Source: JBLHZY01 sp050633265 (lineage in GTDB: Bacteria > Pseudomonadota > Alphaproteobacteria > Rhodobacterales > Rhodobacteraceae). Taken from it: DNA of 64,000 nucleotides. Positions 61,460 through 64,000 of this stretch are shown in pieces. Under the pieces are notes generated by a model. The model did no database searches. It was not told the origin of the DNA and worked only from the letters and a program-made list of their open reading frames with translations. Position 1 is the stretch's first letter. Each line of letters starts with the position of its first letter. Where the stretch lies: positions 1-64,000 of the forward strand of contig JBOEGE010000011.1 of the NCBI GenBank assembly GCA_050633265.1, given 5' to 3'. Made by a program: the position numbers and the translations under genes.

Positions 61460-62425
61460 ATGAAACTCAAAATCAGCCAAGATACTTTTCGCCTCGCACA
61501 GGTCTTTACCATTTCGCGCGGCTCGCGAACGCATGCCCATGTGCTGCGCGTCTCATTGCAAGAGGGCGGCCATATCGGGCAGGGCGAATGCGTTCCTTAT
61601 GCGCGCTACGGCGAGACGATGGAGAGCGTTGCAGCGCAGATCGAGGGGCTAGGCATGGTGCCGGATCGCCACGCCTTGCAAGAAGCGCTGCCCGCAGGGG
61701 CGGCGCGCAACGCGCTTGATTGCGCGCTTTGGGATCTAGAGGCCAAGCGGGCCGGCAAGCGCGTTTGGGAACTGGCCGGATTGCCCGCGCCCGGCCCGGT
61801 GATCACCGCCTATACGCTTTCGCTCGACACACCCGAAGCGATGGAAGCCCAGGCCCGCAAACACGCCGCCCGCCCGATCCTCAAGATCAAACTCGGCACG
61901 CCCGATGATATGCCCCGTCTTGAGGCCGTGCGCCGCGGCGCGCCCAAATCCACCATTATTATTGATGCCAATGAGGGCTGGAGCGCCGCAGTTTACGCCG
62001 ATCTTGCCCCGCATCTTTCCCGCCTTGGCGTGGCGCTGGTTGAACAGCCCTTGCCCGCCGGAGAGGATGACGCCCTGCGCGGTATGGCGCGCCCTGTGCC
62101 TGTCTGTGCGGATGAAAGCTGCCATGATCGCGGCTCGCTCAACGGGCTGATGGGCAAATACGATATGGTCAATATCAAGCTCGATAAAACCGGCGGGCTC
62201 ACAGAGGCGCTTTTGTTGCGCGATGCGGCCCGCGCAGCCGGGTTTAAGATCATGGTGGGCTGTATGGTTGGCAGCTCTTTGGCCATGGCGCCCGCGACGA
62301 TTATCGCCCAAGGCGCAGATGTAACAGACCTTGACGGGCCGCTGCTTCTGGCCGATGACCGAGCAAATCCTTTGCGCTATGATGGCGCAGGAGTGTATCC
62401 GCCCGAGGCGGCGCTTTGGGGCTAG
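61460..62425 (+). CDS. dgcA: DgcA-type N-acetyl-D-glutamate racemase (enolase superfamily)
   Basis: 321 residues, 12 bases after dgcN. It is an enolase-superfamily barrel of the dipeptide-epimerase type. The KxK acid-base motif is Lys142-Ile-Lys144; metal ligands are Asp169 (IIDANEGW), Glu195 (LVEQPLP) and Asp218 (CADES); the opposite base is in NIKLDKTGG (Lys240, Asp242). All catalytic positions are intact. A dipeptide epimerase is the alternative call. Linkage to dgcN favours N-acetylglutamate as substrate. Confidence 0.86.
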   Translation: MKLKISQDTFRLAQVFTISRGSRTHAHVLRVSLQEGGHIGQGECVPYARYGETMESVAAQIEGLGMVPDRHALQEALPAGAARNALDCALWDLEAKRAGKRVWELAGLPAPGPVITAYTLSLDTPEAMEAQARKHAARPILKIKLGTPDDMPRLEAVRRGAPKSTIIIDANEGWSAAVYADLAPHLSRLGVALVEQPLPAGEDDALRGMARPVPVCADESCHDRGSLNGLMGKYDMVNIKLDKTGGLTEALLLRDAARAAGFKIMVGCMVGSSLAMAPATIIAQGADVTDLDGPLLLADDRANPLRYDGAGVYPPEAALWG

Positions 62426-62461
62426 GCCCATCTGCGCGCCGGGCCGTTTGAGGAGAAGACC

Positions 62462-63322
62462 ATGAGCCGCATCGTTTACGTCAACGGAGAATACCTGCCC
62501 GAAGAAGAGGCCAAAATCTCGGTCTTTGATCGCGGCTTTCTGATGGCGGATGGGGTTTATGAGGTGACATCCGTTTTGGATGGCAAAGTGATCGCCTTTG
62601 AGGGCCATGTTGAACGGCTCGCGCGCTCGCTCAATGAGCTTGATATGGCCTCGCCTTTGACGGCGGATGAGATCCTTGAGGTGCACCGCGAATTGATCGC
62701 CCGCAACGCGCTTAACGAGGGTGGGGTTTATCTTCAGATCACCCGTGGCGCGCCTAAAGACCGCGATTTTGCCTTTCCCGATCCCGAAGTGACCCCATCA
62801 ACGGTTGTGATGTTTACTCAAGAGAAGAACCTTGAGCATGCGCCCTCAGTTGGCAAAGGCATCTCGGTGATTTCGATCCCTGATCTGCGTTGGGAACGGC
62901 GCGATATTAAGACCGTGCAATTGCTTTACCCCTCTATGGGCAAAATGATGGCCAAAGCGGCGGGCGCGGATGATGCTTGGATGGTTCAGGAGGGCTTTGT
63001 GACCGAGGGGACATCCAACAACGCCTATATCGTCAAAGGCGGCAAGATCATCACGCGCGAGACCTCTCATGATATCCTTTCGGGAATCACCCGCGCGGCG
63101 ATTTTGCGCTTTGCCGCCGAAGCGCAGATGGTCGTTGAAGAGCGCAACTTTACCATTGAAGAGGCCCAAGGCGCTGACGAGGCCTTTATCACTTCGGCGA
63201 CGACATTCGTTCAGCCCGTTGTCTCGATTGATGGGGCGGCGATTGGTACGGGCAAGCCGGGGGCCGTGGCGCTTCGGCTGCGCGAGATTTACATCGATGA
63301 GACCCGCAAGGCCGCGCTTTGA
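62462..63322 (+). CDS. dat: D-amino-acid aminotransferase
   Basis: 286 residues, fold-type IV PLP enzyme. SVFDRGFLMADGVYEV near the N-terminus, the PLP lysine Lys150 in RRDIKTVQLL, and EGTSNNAYIV are those of D-alanine-type aminotransferases and differ from the branched-chain enzymes, although these are related. It moves the amino group of D-amino acids to 2-oxoglutarate, giving D-glutamate, exactly the substrate for dgcN. It is 36 bases after dgcA with GGAG before the start. Confidence 0.9.
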   Translation: MSRIVYVNGEYLPEEEAKISVFDRGFLMADGVYEVTSVLDGKVIAFEGHVERLARSLNELDMASPLTADEILEVHRELIARNALNEGGVYLQITRGAPKDRDFAFPDPEVTPSTVVMFTQEKNLEHAPSVGKGISVISIPDLRWERRDIKTVQLLYPSMGKMMAKAAGADDAWMVQEGFVTEGTSNNAYIVKGGKIITRETSHDILSGITRAAILRFAAEAQMVVEERNFTIEEAQGADEAFITSATTFVQPVVSIDGAAIGTGKPGAVALRLREIYIDETRKAAL

Positions 63323-63335
63323 TTTAGGGCGGGTT

Positions 63336-63352
63336 GGGGGCTGTCTGCCCCC
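63336..63352 (+). terminator. GC hairpin after dat
   Basis: GGGGGC (63336-63341), loop TGTCT, GCCCCC (63347-63352), 13 bases after the dat stop codon. A smaller GCGC hairpin (63353-63363) follows. No T-run is attached; the gene-end element copy B comes 19 bases later. Confidence 0.6.
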
Positions 63353-63371
63353 GCGCTGCGCGCTCCCCCGA

Positions 63372-63397
63372 GAGTATTTGAGGCCAAGAAAAAGGGC
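63372..63397 (+). repeat. Gene-end element copy B (behind dat)
   Basis: GAGTATTTG-A-GGCCAAGAAAAAG-GGC on the plus strand. It has the same order as behind mcl1: stop codon, GC hairpin, this tract. Together with the hairpin it resembles a sequence I remember following many genes in Rhodobacterales, CCCCCGAGAGTATTT and variants. Confidence 0.7.
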
Positions 63398-63438
63398 CGA
63401 AATTTGGGCGGGGCGATTGGGGCGATAGGCAAAGAAAA

Positions 63439-63475
63439 GGGGGCGTGCACTGAGATGTGCCGCCCCCGATTTTTT
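63439..63475. terminator. Bidirectional intrinsic terminator between dat and the RTX-repeat gene
   Basis: GGGGGCG-T-GCAC (63439-63450), loop TGAGAT, GTGC-CGCCCCC (63457-63467): eleven base pairs with one bulged T. TTTTTT follows on the plus strand (63470-63475) and CCTTTTCTTT on the minus strand. It serves convergent dat and the RTX gene. Confidence 0.88.
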
Positions 63476-63489
63476 AGTGTGTGATGCGC

Positions 63490-64000
63490 CTATGGCAGGG
63501 CGTATAGCACTTGAACGTTTTCATCGATGGTGATGTCATCAATTTTCACGTTTTGCAGCAGGCTGATCAATTGGCCATCCAGCTTGATTTCAACATCATT
63601 GCCATTGGCCGCAAGAGCGGTTGAGACTGAGAAATCGTCGCCCGGTGTGATGCCAAAGCCGCTGTTGATATTGATAACGATCACATCCTCGGCCGGGTTC
63701 ATATCGGAGATGACTGTGGTCTCATAGACCTCTGCATCATCCTTGCCGGAGATATTGACCACATCTGCGCCTTCGCCAAGGGCAACCATGGCTGCGCCGC
63801 TTGTGTTGATCACATCATCACCCGCGCCGCCATCAAAACTCGCATCGCCCGAAGCAGAAAGCGTATCGTTGCCTTCGCCACCAACAAGAACGGCTGTGCC
63901 GGAAAGTACGCTAAGCAGATCATCGCCGGCATTGCCATTGAGCGTTGTGTGCTCGCCGGGGAAGAGATCATCGCCGTGATCCGCAGTTGTGATCACATCG
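63490..64000 (-). CDS. RTX/hemolysin-type calcium-binding repeat protein, C-terminal part
   Basis: The frame runs off the right edge of the window, so only the last ~170 residues are seen. They hold several glycine-aspartate nonapeptide-like repeats (GNAGDDLLSV, GGEGNDTLSASGD, GGAGDDVINTSG, GEGADVVNISG), which form calcium-binding beta-rolls. A beta-rich end follows (EDVIVININSGFGI, ending VQVLYALP). Such proteins are usually secreted by type I systems. The start and any enzyme domain lie outside the window. Confidence 0.83.
   Translation of the reverse strand, partial: DVITTADHGDDLFPGEHTTLNGNAGDDLLSVLSGTAVLVGGEGNDTLSASGDASFDGGAGDDVINTSGAAMVALGEGADVVNISGKDDAEVYETTVISDMNPAEDVIVININSGFGITPGDDFSVSTALAANGNDVEIKLDGQLISLLQNVKIDDITIDENVQVLYALP

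Overview
The window reads as ordinary chromosomal DNA of an alphaproteobacterium of the Rhodobacteraceae (Roseobacter) type. The case rests on gene content and on the look of the proteins: (3S)-malyl-CoA/beta-methylmalyl-CoA lyase, phbA-phbB, the 44-residue aa3-type cytochrome c oxidase subunit IV, the electron-transfer-flavoprotein:ubiquinone oxidoreductase, the PyrB/pseudo-dihydroorotase pair, plant-type GshA, a TIGR02302 protein and DUF6173. Genes are tightly packed, with many ATGA or TGATG overlaps. I saw no insertion sequence, prophage, CRISPR array or plasmid gene.

Layout. 1-5.1 kb: the 3' part of an initiator tRNA with a decayed copy of itself behind it, a globin-coupled diguanylate cyclase, a PagL-like lipid A deacylase, an S49 peptidase, a small zinc-ribbon membrane peptide, a Ca2+/Na+ exchanger and a pteridine-reductase-like SDR. 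5.4-11 kb: uvrC-pgsA-moaD-moaE, then an OmpA-type envelope protein with a small coiled-coil partner. 11-15 kb: ubiA, rsmE, a membrane protein, gshA, a DUF805 protein. 15.3-19.7 kb: pyrB-pyrC'-plsY on the minus strand, then a sequence-divergent family-4 uracil-DNA glycosylase and moaB. 19.8-27.1 kb: an RND efflux pair, a DsbD-N-like protein, YqgE/AlgH, and a Sua5-type threonylcarbamoyl-AMP synthase. 27.2-36.8 kb: a DmdC-type acyl-CoA dehydrogenase coupled to an MBL-fold hydrolase, DUF6173, cytochrome oxidase subunit IV, a lipoprotein, azlCD, mobA, a membrane protein, greA and ETF-QO. 36.8-45.7 kb: a TPR protein-ispE, polyprenyl diphosphate synthase, DUF2007, a tRNA methyltransferase, DUF465, an EamA exporter, phbB-phbA and an EAL protein. 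45.8-50.2 kb: tag, a TlpA-like thioredoxin, and argH-lipoprotein-DUF2834-lysA. 50.2-58.6 kb: TIGR02302, a zinc-ribbon membrane protein, ftsE-ftsX-plsC, a PPOX flavoprotein, accA and a GyrI-like protein. 58.7-64 kb: a duplicated-motif secreted protein, mcl1, the dgcN-dgcA-dat operon and the start of an RTX-repeat protein.

How the genes fit together. phbA/phbB make acetoacetyl-CoA and (R)-3-hydroxybutyryl-CoA, the entry to both polyhydroxybutyrate and the ethylmalonyl-CoA pathway; Mcl1 acts later in that pathway. Lipid supply is represented by pgsA, plsY, the plsC homologue and accA, quinone supply by ubiA and the polyprenyl synthase, and isoprenoid precursor supply by ispE. Molybdenum-cofactor genes lie in three separate places (moaDE, moaB, mobA). 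Second-messenger turnover is represented by one GGDEF and one EAL protein, far apart.

The most interesting items are: (i) a three-gene operon pairing a D-amino-acid aminotransferase with DgcN and DgcA, giving a self-contained route from mixed D-amino acids through D-glutamate to N-acetyl-L-glutamate; (ii) a repeated gene-end element in which a GC-rich hairpin is followed by a near-identical GAGTATTTG-(A)-GGCCAAGAAAAAG tract, behind both dat and mcl1; (iii) a dihydroorotase paralogue that has lost its metal ligands; (iv) a uracil-DNA glycosylase homologue with changes in both catalytic motifs; (v) three imperfect ~30-bp repeats running into the ETF-QO ribosome binding site; (vi) a textbook PhaR-type operator before phbA.
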